Shown one piece after another: positions 46,662 through 57,066 of a stretch of 64,000 bases of DNA. Position 1 is the first letter of the stretch; the number at the start of each line of letters is the position of its first letter. This DNA comes from Haberlea rhodopensis (lineage: Eukaryota > Streptophyta > Magnoliopsida > Lamiales > Gesneriaceae): the NCBI GenBank assembly GCA_907163345.1, contig CAJQUN010000400.1, positions 248,001 through 312,000 on the forward strand. Reading direction: 5' to 3'. Position numbers and translations under genes: made by a program. The notes beneath the pieces are model-generated. The model made no database searches. It was not told the origin of the DNA and worked only from the letters and a program-made list of their open reading frames with translations.

Positions 46662-47472
46662 ATCTCCACCTTATCGACTTATTCAATCATGATACCAATG
46701 AATCCATTTGACTTACTACTAAGGCACTTCTATGCTGGTTTTTTTAACCAGCTCCATTCCAAGATCATAATTGTCAGCTGACTCCACATCAATTACCATG
46801 TCCCTAGGATTATTTCAAGCCTTCATTCCTTCACAATTTGCAGCGGTTCTTAGCTTTAAACTCACACCAATGGTCCTTGTTGTTTGCCTATTCAATGTAT
46901 ATCATTCAAGAGAAATACTTGCTGATACGTTGCAAACCACAACCTTTACATGTCTCCATTTCTTACTCACTGAAGGACATGCCTTATTGCTTTCGAGCAA
47001 AATGGCTTCTGAGTTAAGGACTTTCTCCAGACTTTCAATCCCATCCTCATTAATCCAGGATTTAACAGATGATTCATAAGATATGGAATTTGATTGTCCA
47101 TATTTTCCAAGCGGTTTATGGCTTCTCTTATGCATTTCCCAAGCTTCCTGGCAGGTTGAGGAATTCGATACACCCTTGGGCATAAAGGCTTGCTTAGTAT
47201 GGTCACTTTCTATATCATATTTGTCTGAACTAGGTTCTGGTAGCTCCATCTTGAACCTTGTGCCTCTATCATTACATGCATAATGTTCCTCTGAGTTTCC
47301 ATTTAGAATGTAAAGTCCATTTCTCATTCTGCCTTTCATTATAACTCTCAGGCCTTTGTTGACTATCATGGTACCATTTTTGGTTCTGAAAGAGTAGTCA
47401 TGACGATCTAAAGAGCCTAACGAAATCATATTTCCCTCACCAAAGATTTTATGTGACCCAGTGCTAAGTTTC
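46662..47472 (-). pseudogene. copia pre-integrase segment and unrecognised tail
   Basis: On the minus strand, 47429-46902 is a 175-codon frame. It starts MISLGSLDRHDYSF and continues VNKGLRVIMKGRMRNGLYIL, the pre-integrase domain of copia pol. Then comes a stretch I do not recognise (WEMHKRSHKPLGKYGQ ... VSKKWRHVKVVVCN) in place of the integrase core. 46902-46662 has no clear coding and ends in the polypurine tract. The frame upstream joins, across the Tekay insertion, to the protease side at 56042. Confidence 0.7.
47468..47472. repeat. Tekay target-site duplication, left copy (GTTTC)
   Basis: Identical to 56042-56046, the exact five-base duplication expected for Ty3/gypsy integration. Confidence 0.9.
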
Positions 47473-47899
47473 TGTAGGGTCTTCCTACCTTAATACCGTT
47501 TAGTACACATATATTGGACAGAACAAGCATTTATAACCTCTTAAGGGTTCCGGTTGTAGCTTGAGCTAAGGAGATTACAGGCCAAAATAAAGTTTTCAAA
47601 AGCTATTTAATTACATTCCCAAAAAAGAATGTTAAAGCTATAGATTTACACTACTCCTAGAGTAGAGACTATCCAAAAATCCTGCATCCTACGTTCATCA
47701 TGCTCCCTTTAGCTCACTTCCTCAACCCGACCCTAGGCCCTTGGTCCAAAAGTGTACCTACAGGGATAACACATCATGAGCATACACATATTTACTTAAC
47801 ATCATATAAAAGCATACAATAATGCATAACATCTTAGTTAAGTAAAGGTTATTGGTCGTCCTTCGACTTCCTTTGTTATCCCTGACTCTTAATCATATA

Positions 47900-48085
47900 T
47901 TAGGGCGTCTTACCCCATTGTATGGCATCTTACCATATCATCATCATCGTGTGGCATCTTACCACGTGGGCATCTTACCCAATCATATGGCGTCTTACCA
48001 TATCATAAACATTGCGTGGCATCTTACCACGGGGCATCTTACCCACTCGCATACTTTGGGTGGCATCCTACCACATGGGCGTCTT
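47900..48085. repeat. GGCATCTTACC short repeat in the Tekay LTR
   Basis: About nine copies of GGCATCTTACC or GGCGTCTTACC at steps of 18-30 bases, identical in the partner LTR (54576-54761). Confidence 0.8.
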
Positions 48086-48472
48086 ACCCAATCATACACG
48101 TCGTATGACCTTATCATAAACTTCGTCATTATAGACGTCCTCATAACCATCATCGTCATAAACATCATCATAAGCATCATCATCGTAACATCATCATAAG
48201 CATCATCATCATAAATATCATCATAGACATCATCATCATAAACATCATTTTAAACATCATCATAATATGTAAGGGTATGGTTTACCGTCCGATGCTCGTA
48301 CGTCTCTTACGTACCTTAATTCCAAAAGAAGGAGGATCATAGACTTTATCTCCTTGAAGTCGTGGGTACCTGGGACGGTTCTACATAACCATACAAATTG
48401 ATATTAGAAGCTAAACAATAGCCCAATACCAAAAATTCAACAAAAATCAACATTTTTCATCTTTTGAACAGT

Positions 48473-48685
48473 GGCGATCGATCTCTCAAAACGAGGCGAT
48501 CGATCGCCTGATTTTTCACTTAGCGGCGATCGATCGCTCAAAATGAGGCGATCGATCGCCTGATGCTTATTTGGCTACTGGACGTTGGCGATCGATCACG
48601 CCATTTGAGGCGATCGATCGCCTAAGCTCTTCTTCGCGCACTGCTCCTCGGCGATCGATCGCTGCTTTTGTAGCGATCGATCGCC
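48473..48685. repeat. GCGATCGATCG palindrome array 8 (Tekay 3' LTR)
   Basis: Eight sites start at 48473, 48495, 48525, 48547, 48587, 48609, 48650 and 48672. All four pairs are exactly 22 bp apart; pair-to-pair gaps are 30, 40 and 41. Each pair is an outward-symmetric inverted repeat, GGCGATCGATC then about 10 bases then GCGATCGATCGCC. Confidence 0.9.
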
Positions 48686-49365
48686 ACTTACAGTGGCCGC
48701 GATTTCACCATTTCCATGTGCATTTTGCAAGCTCATCTTCAACCCTTTCAACACCAAACTTCCCAACATCAACAATAACATCATAACCCACTAAAACCCA
48801 CATAAAACACTTCAAAAATCATACCCCAACCATAAACAACACATACCCCAAACAAACCCACATAAAACATCAAAAACTTAACCCATTTCAACACCAAACA
48901 TCCTAAAACTTGTAGGAATGGTTCCATACCTCTTGTAGGCTCCAAATCCTAGCAAAGATCACACAAACAAGGTTTTTGTGGAACTTTTCTTCTCCTCTTT
49001 TGGTGAGATTCGAAAATGGGTAGGGTTTGGGGTTGGGAAGTGATTTGGGGATTTTTTAAAAGGTGAATGGTAAAGTGGGGGGTTAAAGTGATGTGTGAGG
49101 GATTTAAAAGGGGTTGCTTTAACTTAATTAAAAATTATACCCCAAACTTAACATGATGTATAAAATACTCTACTTGGTATTTTAAAAGCATTTTACAACA
49201 ATGCTCTAAACTTCATCTAAAATCACATCTTCCTCATATTTAATAATAACATAATTAAATCATGCTAACATCTTAATACTCAACACATAAATCCATCAAC
49301 ACATGATTCATCATATAAACATAATTAATGTCCAAGTTACCATTAATTAATTTCGGGGCATCACA

Positions 49366-49379
49366 TTACTCCCCTACTT
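49366..49379 (-). other. polypurine tract of the Tekay element
   Basis: The minus strand reads AAGTAGGGGAGTAA right before the LTR start TGTGATGCC. Confidence 0.9.
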
Positions 49380-49409
49380 ACAAGATTTCGTCCTCGAAAT
49401 CGCATGCAC

Positions 49410-52400
49410 TTACCCAAAAGAAACTAAACATAAACCATACCAGAAAATAGTTCCGGGTAGTGCATGCATCATATGCCGCTCCGTCTCCCACGTAGCCTCC
49501 TCGACACCCCGACGATCCCACTGAACTTTGACCATCGGTATAACTTTGCTTCGTAGTCTGCGATCCTCACGATCCAGAATTCTGACTGGTCGTTCAACGT
49601 AGGATACATCTGAGTCTAACTGCACTTCAGTAGGCTGTAAAACATGCGACGGGTCTGGCTCATACTTCCGTAGCATAGAAACATGGAAAACATCATGAAT
49701 CCCAGATAAAGACGGCGGTAGAGCCAATCGATAAGCCAAAGTGCCGATACGCTGTAACACCTCATACGGTCCAACATACCTCGGGGATAACTTCCCCCGC
49801 ATACCAAAACGAACAACACCCCTGAAGGGTGAGATTTTCAAGAAGACCTTGTCTCCCACTTGAAATTCTAGCGGCCGTCGCCGCTTATTTGCATAGGCTG
49901 CTTGCCTATCTTGGGCCGCTTTCATCTTTAAGCGTATCTTCTTAATCCTTTCTTCCATGTCCTTAATCATATCCGGTCCTCCGACCGCTTTACTCGTCAA
50001 GTCCTCCCAATACAGCGGTGACCTACATCGTCGTCCGTAAAGAGCTTCAAAATGGGCCATTTGAATGCTCGCCTGATAGCTGTTATTGTATGAGAACTCT
50101 ACCAGTGGTATATATTCTTGCCACGGAGTATCAAACTCCAAAACACATGCCCTCAGCATATCTTCGAGCGTCTGTATAGTACGCTCCGTTTGGCCATCAG
50201 TCTGAGGGTGATAAGCTGTACTCAGTCTCACCTCGGTGCCCAAAGCTGTCTGGAGACCCTCCCAGAAATGAGAAGTAAACCTTGGGTCTCTGTCAGACAC
50301 GATCGAGACTGGAATCCCATGCAACCTCACTACATCCCGTACATATAATTGGGCCATCTTTAGATACGTGAAAGTCATACTGTAAGGAATGAAATGAGCT
50401 ACCTTCGTCAGCCTATCCACGATCACCCAGATCGCATCAAATCCAGAGGCCGACCTTGGCAAGTGGGTCACGCAGTCCATAGATATATGCTCCCACTTCC
50501 ACTTAGGTATCTCCAAGCTCTTCAGCTCGCCACCAGGCCTCTGCCTTTCTGCCTTTACTTGTTGGCAGATTAAACATCTCTTAACATAACTGATCACATC
50601 CTGCTTCATGCGTCTCCACCAGAATTGACCACTTAGGTCCTTGTACATCTTTCTTCCTCCGGGGTGGATACTGAATCGGCTACTATGAGCCCGTTCCAAA
50701 ATTCCCTTACGTAACTCTGGTGTATCTGGGACTACCCATCGGTCGCCCAGTCTTAATGAATCATCTTCAGCCACTCTAAACTTTGTTGGCTGACCCCGAA
50801 GTGTTATTGATGACCATCTCTGCACTTCATCATCCGACCTCTGGGCTTTCCTGATGGCCTCAAATACGTCTGGCTCGGCCAATAAGGTCGACACTCGCAC
50901 CGGCGACGTGTCTACATCGAAGTCATAGCCCAGATGGCAATAGGAAGTCATCAAAGCTGATAAACACATAACATCCTCAGTAGTGCTTTTCACCTTCCGA
51001 CTTAAGGCGTCTGCTATCAAATTTGCTTTACCAGGATGGTACTCAATTTCACAGTCATAATCCTTGAGCAAATCCATCCATCTTCTTTGACGCATATTCA
51101 GTTCAGCCTGAGTGAATAGAAACTTTAGGCTCTTATGGTCCGTAAAGATGGTAAACGTAGTACCATAAAGATAATGACGCCAAATCTTCAAGGCGAAAAT
51201 GATAGCCGCCAGTTCCAGATCATGGACTGGGTACCTGGTCTCATGAGGCTTCAATTGTCTCGAAGCATAGGCTACCACTTGTCTGTCTTGCATCAATACG
51301 CAGCCCAAACCCTGCAGTGACGCATCCGTGTACAAGGCAAACCTCTTATCCTCAGACGGAATCACCAATACTGGCGCTGTCGTCAAACGACGCTTCAATT
51401 CTTGGAAGCTTTCCTCACAAGCTTCGGACCAAAAGAATGGGACTCCTTTCTGAGTCAGCTGTGTTAATGGCTTAGCGATCTTAGAAAATCCCTCGACAAA
51501 ACGTCGGTAATAACCTGCTAAGCCAAGAAAACTCCGTATCTCGGGTACAGAAGTGGGTGCTGCCCACTCCATCACAGCTTCAATCTTCCTGGGATCCACA
51601 GATATCCCTTGGCTAGATATGACATGGCCTAGGAATACCACGCTGTCCAACCAGAACTCGCACTTGCTAAGCTTTGCATACAACTGATGATCCCTAAGGA
51701 TCTGAAGTACTGTCCTCAAGTGCCGTACATGATCTTCTTCGGTCCGAGAGTAGATGAGTATATCGTCAATGAAAACTATGACGAATTGGTCCAAAAATGG
51801 CTGGAACACCTTGTTCATCAAACTCATTGAAACAGCCGGGGCATTCGTCACTCCAAAAGGCATGACTAGAAATTCATAGTGCCCATACCTCGTCCTGAAG
51901 GCTGTCTTCTGAACATCCTCTTCTCTTACTCGAATCTGATGGTACCCCGACCTCAGATCGATCTTACTGTAGAGTCTCGTACCCTGCAACTGATCAAACA
52001 AATCATCGATCCTCGGAAGTGGGTACTTATTCTTCACTGTAGCTTTGTTCAGCTGTCTGTAATAGATGCACAAACGCATCGAACCATCTTTCTTCTTCAC
52101 AAATAAAACTGGTGCTCCCCAGGGCGATACGCTAGGGCGTATATAGCCTTTATCAAGGAGCTCTTGCAACTGAATCTTTAATTCCCTTAGCTCCGCTGGT
52201 GCCATCCTATAAGGGGCACGAGAAATGGCCGACGTTCCCGGTAATAACTCAATCCCAAACTCGACCTCTCTCGTCGGCGGGAATCCGGGAATCTCCTCCG
52301 GAAAGACATCGGGAAATTCCGCCACTACGGGCACATCCTCAACCTTTACTTCTTCTTTCTTTTCCGTAACATCAACGGCATATATGAGATATCCTGTGTG

Positions 52401-53939
52401 GTCTCTTTCCAATAACTGTGCCATCTTGACAGCAGATATCAATGGAATCTTTGAGCGAGAACCATCCCCATAGAACGTCCATGGAATTCCCATATCGGAT
52501 TTGAACCGTACTGTCCTCTGCCTGCAGTTCACAACTGCCTGATACCTATTCAGAACGTCGATGCCCAGAATGCAGTCAAAATCTGACATTCCCAGAACAA
52601 TCAGATCTGACCTTAGTTCTTTATCCTCAAAATAAATGAGGCCATTGTAGACGATCCGATCCGTAATCATACTTCTTCCAGCGGGGGTCGAGACTATAAG
52701 AGGCGTGGGCGACGGAGAAGTGCATATGTGGTGTCTTTCCACAAAACTTGTTGACACAAAAGAGTGTGACGCACCTGTGTCGATCAATATAAAAGCAGGG
52801 TGCGTAAATAAAAGACACGTACCCGCTATAACCTCCTCTAGAGCCGCTGAAGCTTGCTCCCTTGTCAATGCATAGACTTGTCCTTGAGGTGGCCCCATGG
52901 GCTGACCTCCATGCTGACGCGGCACAAATGGGGGTCTGTGCTGTGCTGTCCTATCCGCAGGCCTCCCCGCAGAACCCTGTTGACTTCCCCTGTTGGGACA
53001 CTGTCTAGCAAAGTGGCCCTTGTCGCCACAAACATAGCACCCTATACAATCTTTCGTCAGATGTGGTTGCCCACAAAGAGTGCATTGGATCTTCCCAGAT
53101 CTGTCTCCCTGAGACTGCCCCCTTCCAGATGGGGCATCACTCCTTCGGTTCCCCTTCCATCTATTGTCAGACTTCTTACCACTGTACCTTGACGCCGATG
53201 AGTTCCCCCTTGACTTGAACTGATCATTCCTTGGCTTCAAATTATCCGGGGTGGATTTCTGAGAGGGTGCCGGCGGTGGTACAACATCAGGGTATGCACC
53301 CACTCCTAGTTCTGCCAGCTCGGCACGTGAGAGTGCATCGTCAAAGCAAGTAGGGCCATAAGTGATCACCCTATCGTATAGCTCCGGCCTCAATCCTTTC
53401 ATGAAATTCCTCATCTTTGCTTGTGTGCTCGTGGCAATGTGAGGCACGTATCTGAGCAAGGAGCAAAACTGAAGAGCATAATCTGATACTGACAGATTAC
53501 CTTGCTTGAGGTGAGTGAACTCATCTTCCTTAGCCTGTCGTGCTGCAGCCGAGAAATAACGGTTCAGAAAGCGAGTTTGGAACATTTTCCAGTTAACTTC
53601 ATGACCTTGAGCCTCTTGCTCCACTACAGTGGTCTTCCACCACATAAGCGCCTTCTTGGCCAACTGGAACTCTGCTAACCGTATCCATGCTGTCTTCGCA
53701 CATGGGGCTGCCACAAAGATCTGCTCTATTCTCTCCAACCATTCCTCAGCTCGTTCCCCAGTTTCGGTTCCTTCAAAGGTTGGGGGTCGGTAAGCAAGAA
53801 ACTGAGTTAAGCTTAGCTCCCCTGGCAACAACTGTTGTTCGGCCGGTTCATCATCAAAAGCTGGCGGGGGTAAAGGATTCGTACGCCCCGCGCTTGCATT
53901 GACGCTCACTGCGTCACCTACCTCCACGTTTGCTGCCAT
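49410..53939 (-). CDS. gag-pol polyprotein of the Tekay chromovirus, intact frame
   Basis: 1509 residues from ATG 53939 (MAANVEVGD) to a stop at 49410. The gag core lies at about residues 40-220, with a double cysteine cluster near 280-315 (CTLCGQPH, CYVCGDKGHFARQC). Protease has LIDTGASHSFV near 385. RT spans about 565-760, with FIDDILIYS near 724. RNase H starts at YTDAS near 873. The integrase zinc site is near 1080-1125 and the catalytic triad near 1153 (SMDCV), 1213 (SDRDPRF) and 1253. A C-terminal chromodomain-like segment lies near 1470 (WDRRGVEEATWE), which marks chromoviruses. Two RT spots depart from the family pattern: CIYYRQLN where CIDYRQLN is usual, and NAPAVSMSLM where NAPATFMDLM is usual. 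The frame is open but RT activity is doubtful. Confidence 0.95.
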   Translation of the reverse strand: MAANVEVGDAVSVNASAGRTNPLPPPAFDDEPAEQQLLPGELSLTQFLAYRPPTFEGTETGERAEEWLERIEQIFVAAPCAKTAWIRLAEFQLAKKALMWWKTTVVEQEAQGHEVNWKMFQTRFLNRYFSAAARQAKEDEFTHLKQGNLSVSDYALQFCSLLRYVPHIATSTQAKMRNFMKGLRPELYDRVITYGPTCFDDALSRAELAELGVGAYPDVVPPPAPSQKSTPDNLKPRNDQFKSRGNSSASRYSGKKSDNRWKGNRRSDAPSGRGQSQGDRSGKIQCTLCGQPHLTKDCIGCYVCGDKGHFARQCPNRGSQQGSAGRPADRTAQHRPPFVPRQHGGQPMGPPQGQVYALTREQASAALEEVIAGTCLLFTHPAFILIDTGASHSFVSTSFVERHHICTSPSPTPLIVSTPAGRSMITDRIVYNGLIYFEDKELRSDLIVLGMSDFDCILGIDVLNRYQAVVNCRQRTVRFKSDMGIPWTFYGDGSRSKIPLISAVKMAQLLERDHTGYLIYAVDVTEKKEEVKVEDVPVVAEFPDVFPEEIPGFPPTREVEFGIELLPGTSAISRAPYRMAPAELRELKIQLQELLDKGYIRPSVSPWGAPVLFVKKKDGSMRLCIYYRQLNKATVKNKYPLPRIDDLFDQLQGTRLYSKIDLRSGYHQIRVREEDVQKTAFRTRYGHYEFLVMPFGVTNAPAVSMSLMNKVFQPFLDQFVIVFIDDILIYSRTEEDHVRHLRTVLQILRDHQLYAKLSKCEFWLDSVVFLGHVISSQGISVDPRKIEAVMEWAAPTSVPEIRSFLGLAGYYRRFVEGFSKIAKPLTQLTQKGVPFFWSEACEESFQELKRRLTTAPVLVIPSEDKRFALYTDASLQGLGCVLMQDRQVVAYASRQLKPHETRYPVHDLELAAIIFALKIWRHYLYGTTFTIFTDHKSLKFLFTQAELNMRQRRWMDLLKDYDCEIEYHPGKANLIADALSRKVKSTTEDVMCLSALMTSYCHLGYDFDVDTSPVRVSTLLAEPDVFEAIRKAQRSDDEVQRWSSITLRGQPTKFRVAEDDSLRLGDRWVVPDTPELRKGILERAHSSRFSIHPGGRKMYKDLSGQFWWRRMKQDVISYVKRCLICQQVKAERQRPGGELKSLEIPKWKWEHISMDCVTHLPRSASGFDAIWVIVDRLTKVAHFIPYSMTFTYLKMAQLYVRDVVRLHGIPVSIVSDRDPRFTSHFWEGLQTALGTEVRLSTAYHPQTDGQTERTIQTLEDMLRACVLEFDTPWQEYIPLVEFSYNNSYQASIQMAHFEALYGRRCRSPLYWEDLTSKAVGGPDMIKDMEERIKKIRLKMKAAQDRQAAYANKRRRPLEFQVGDKVFLKISPFRGVVRFGMRGKLSPRYVGPYEVLQRIGTLAYRLALPPSLSGIHDVFHVSMLRKYEPDPSHVLQPTEVQLDSDVSYVERPVRILDREDRRLRSKVIPMVKVQWDRRGVEEATWETERHMMHALPGTIFWYGLCLVSFG

Positions 53940-54128
53940 ACTGCAACACAAGGATTAACAACAAGATCCAAAAGCAGTTCGTATAATACTTTGTTAGATA
54001 AACCAAAACATGTTAGCATAATCATCATATACTTCATATGCAACTTATGCACAAAACATGTTCGAAAGTAAGCACCTAGCTAACTTATTGCTAAGGCTAC
54101 CCTTTCACTCATTCCCGGGTTATCTAAC

Positions 54129-54148
54129 CACTGCTCTGATACCACTAA
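54129..54148 (-). other. primer-binding site of the Tekay element
   Basis: The minus strand reads TTAGTGGTATCAGAGCAGTG immediately after the LTR end CCCTACA. It is an initiator-Met type site (TGGTATCAGAGC). Confidence 0.9.
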
Positions 54149-56041
54149 TGTAGGGTCTTCCTACCTTAATACCGTTTAGTACACATATATTGGACAGAAC
54201 AAGCATTTATAACCTCTTAAGGGTTCTGGTTGTAGCTTGAGCTAAGGAGATTACATGCCAAAATAAAGTTTTCAAAAGCTATTTAATTACATTCCCAAAA
54301 ACGAATGTTAAAGCTATAGATTTACACTACTCCTAGAGTAGAGACTATCCAAAAATCCTGCATCCTACGTTCATCATGCTCCCTTTAGCTCACTTCCTCA
54401 ACCCGACCCTAGGCCCTTGGTCCAAAAGTGTACCTACAGGGATAACACATCATGAGCATACACATATTTACTTAACATCATATAAAAGCATACAATAATG
54501 CATAACATCTTAGTTAAGTAAAGGTTATTGGTCGTCCTTCGACTTCCTTTGTTATCCCTGACTCTTAATCATATATTAGGGCGTCTTACCCCATTGTATG
54601 GCATCTTACCATATCATCATCATCGTGTGGCATCTTACCACGTGGGCATCTTACCCAATCATATGGCGTCTTACCATATCATAAACATTGCGTGGCATCT
54701 TACCACGGGGCATCTTACCCACTCGCATACTTTGGGTGGCATCCTACCACATGGGCGTCTTACCCAATCATACACGTCGTATGACCTTATCATAAACTTC
54801 GTCATTATAGACGTCCTCATAACCATCATCGTCATAAACATCATCATAAGCATCATCATCGTAACATCATCATAAGCATCATCATCATAAATATCATCAT
54901 AGACATCATCATCATAAACATCATTTTAAACATCATCATAATATGTAAGGGTATGGTTTACCGTCCGATGCTCGTATGTCTCTTACGTACCTTAATTCCA
55001 AAAGAAGGAGGATCGTAGACTTTATCTCCTTGAAGTCGTGGGTACCTGGGACGGTTCTACATAACCATACAAATTGATATTAGAAGCTAAACAATAGCCC
55101 AATACCAAAAATTCAACAAAAATCAACATTTTTCATCTTTTGAACAGTGGCGATCGATCTCTCAAAACGAGGCGATCGATCGCCTGATTTTTCACTTAGC
55201 GGCGATCGATCGCTCAAAATGAGGCGATCGATCGCCTGATGCTTATTTGGCTACTGGACGTTGGCGATCGATCGCGCCATTTGAGGCGATCGATCGCCTA
55301 AGCTCTTCTTCGCGCACTGCTCCTCGGCGATCGATCGCTGCTTTTGTAGCGATCGATCGCCACTTACAGTGGCCGCGATTTCACCATTTCCATGTGCATT
55401 TTGCAAGCTCATCTTCAACCCTTTCAACACCAAACTTCCCAACATCAACAATAACATCATAACCCACTAAAACCCACATAAAACACTTCAAAAATCATAC
55501 CCCAACCATAAACAACACATACCCCAAACAAACCCACATAAAACATCAAAAACTTAACCCATTTCAACACCAAACATCCTAAAACTTGTAGGAATGGTTC
55601 CATACCTCTTGTAGGCTCCAAATCCTAGCAAAGATCACACAAACAAGGTTTTTGTGGAACTTTTCTTCTCCTCTTTTGGTGAGATTCGAAAATGGGTAGG
55701 GTTTGGGGTTGGGAAGTGATTTGGGGATTTTTTAAAAGGTGAATGGTAAAGTGGGGGGTTAAAGTGATGTGTGAGGGATTTAAAAGGGGTTGCTTTAACT
55801 TAATTAAAAATTATACCCCAAACTTAACATGATGTATAAAATACTCTACTTGGTATTTTAAAAGCATTTTACAACAATGCTCTAAACTTCATCTAAAATC
55901 ACATCTTCCTCATATTTAATAATAACATAATTAAATCATGCTAACATCTTAATACTCAACACATAAATCCATCAACACATGATTCATCATATAAACATAA
56001 TTAATGTCCAAGTTACCATTAATTAATTTCGGGGCATCACA
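54149..56041 (-). repeat. 5' LTR of the Tekay element (1893 bp)
   Basis: Identical in length and nearly in sequence to 47473-49365. It drives transcription toward lower coordinates. It holds array 9. Confidence 0.95.
55149..55361. repeat. GCGATCGATCG palindrome array 9 (Tekay 5' LTR)
   Basis: The same eight sites as array 8. The only difference seen is GATCGCGCC here against GATCACGCC at 48591, a CpG transition in the fifth site. Confidence 0.9.
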
Positions 56042-56046
56042 GTTTC
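56042..56046. repeat. Tekay target-site duplication, right copy (GTTTC)
   Basis: Matches 47468-47472. Confidence 0.9.
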
Positions 56047-56745
56047 AATCTGACATTTCCAACACCATGCACTTGCAAGTCTTGTTGTTTCCCAAGAATG
56101 CTTGTTCACCTTCTGTTAATTTGAACGACTCAATCCAGTATCTGTAGCTATCTTGTGAACGTGCATCCACTATCCAAAACCCAATCACAATCCGCTTCCT
56201 TATTTGTTGTCATGCACAGCACTTCTGGAGCATCAAAATCATCATGAACCACAGCTGCATCACCTTGTTCTTTCAGTTTCTCAAGTTCTTTCTTAAGGTC
56301 AGGACAATTTATTTTGTAGAGATCTTCCTTGTGATAGTAAAAACACTTCACAATCTTAATTTTCGACTTGTTTTCCTTTGTGTTTACCACAACCTTTCGA
56401 AAAAAATTAACAGCACATGTGTCTTTAATCTGATTGTCCATTTTAGCTTATGTTTCCTTAATTTTTAATGCTCTTTGTATATGATCTAATGATGACTTCT
56501 TAGCATACTTCATAGGATCCATAAAGATAGAATATGACTTGAGAAGTGAATTCAATAGTTTAATTGTCTTATCCTCGTCTTCAATCTTGATGCTTATATT
56601 TTTTAAATCAAGAAGGATTTTACTGTAGTCATCAAGATTCTCACTTAAGGACCTAGACACAACCATTTTAAACCCAAACAGTTTCCCCTTCAAATACACC
56701 TTATCTCAAAGACTTAGTCATGTAAAGGGATTCAAGTTTACCCCA
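56042..56745 (-). pseudogene. gag and protease of the non-autonomous copia element
   Basis: Minus-strand 56699-56448 is gag: YLKGKLFGFKM, SENLDDYSKILLDL, EDKTIKLLNSLLKSY and LDHIQRALKIKE. After a stop, 56441-56148 continues with a degenerate zinc knuckle (CFYYHKEDLYKINC, first cysteine pair altered) and the protease motif DWVLDSGCTF. Below it GNNKTCK marks the start of the pre-integrase segment, which is then cut by the Tekay element. The altered knuckle and the stop make it non-functional. Confidence 0.75.
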
Positions 56746-57066
56746 TAAACATGATGCTGTATCTTCGGATGATACCTCTAGCAGAACTTTATCATCAAGG
56801 TGAAGTGTCAAGGTGCTAAATGAAAGCTACATCATATCATTCTTATGTTTAGGTGTTAGAGATTCTGGAAGTGATTTATCACCGCCCAAAGCCTTCGCAA
56901 CTTTCTATTGAACTTGAATTGCATACATCCTTCGCCGTCATCATGTGAGATCTCCTTTGCAATCGAATCGTGCAACTTCTATCTTTGTAGTCATCTTTCT
57001 TAATCAAGATTCAGTCAAGAACCAAGTAACTTAATCATGGGTTCCGTTGCCATAGACGACGCCAAT
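56746..57066 (-). other. gag N-terminal remnant and leader of the non-autonomous copia element
   Basis: No continuous frame. Adjacent to the LTR the minus strand reads TTGGCGTCGTCTATGG, in the place where a primer site should be. It does not match the usual Met type, so the primer tRNA is unclear. Confidence 0.5.

Larger units (their letters stand above)
47473..49365 (-). repeat. 3' LTR of the Tekay element (1893 bp)
   Basis: The minus strand runs TGTGATGCCCCG ... GACCCTACA. It includes palindrome array 8 (48473-48685), a CATCAT-type microsatellite (48125-48265) and a GGCATCTTACC short repeat (47900-48085). Confidence 0.95.
47473..56041 (-). mobile_element. complete young Tekay-type chromovirus (8569 bp)
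   Basis: Two LTRs of equal length (1893 bp), a primer site, one uninterrupted gag-pol frame, a polypurine tract and an exact target duplication. It is the youngest large insertion in the window by its position at the innermost level and by LTR similarity. Six LTR differences were found by eye. Confidence 0.95.

Noticed and set aside
47852..48199. 115-codon open frame, repeated identically at 54528-54875
   Set aside because: It is a translation of LTR short repeats and lies in both LTRs of the Tekay element; no protein family pattern.
48473..48685. Spaced repeats that superficially look like a CRISPR array
   Set aside because: Plant LTR context, 12-14 bp palindromic repeats, irregular spacers conserved between both LTRs, no cas genes.
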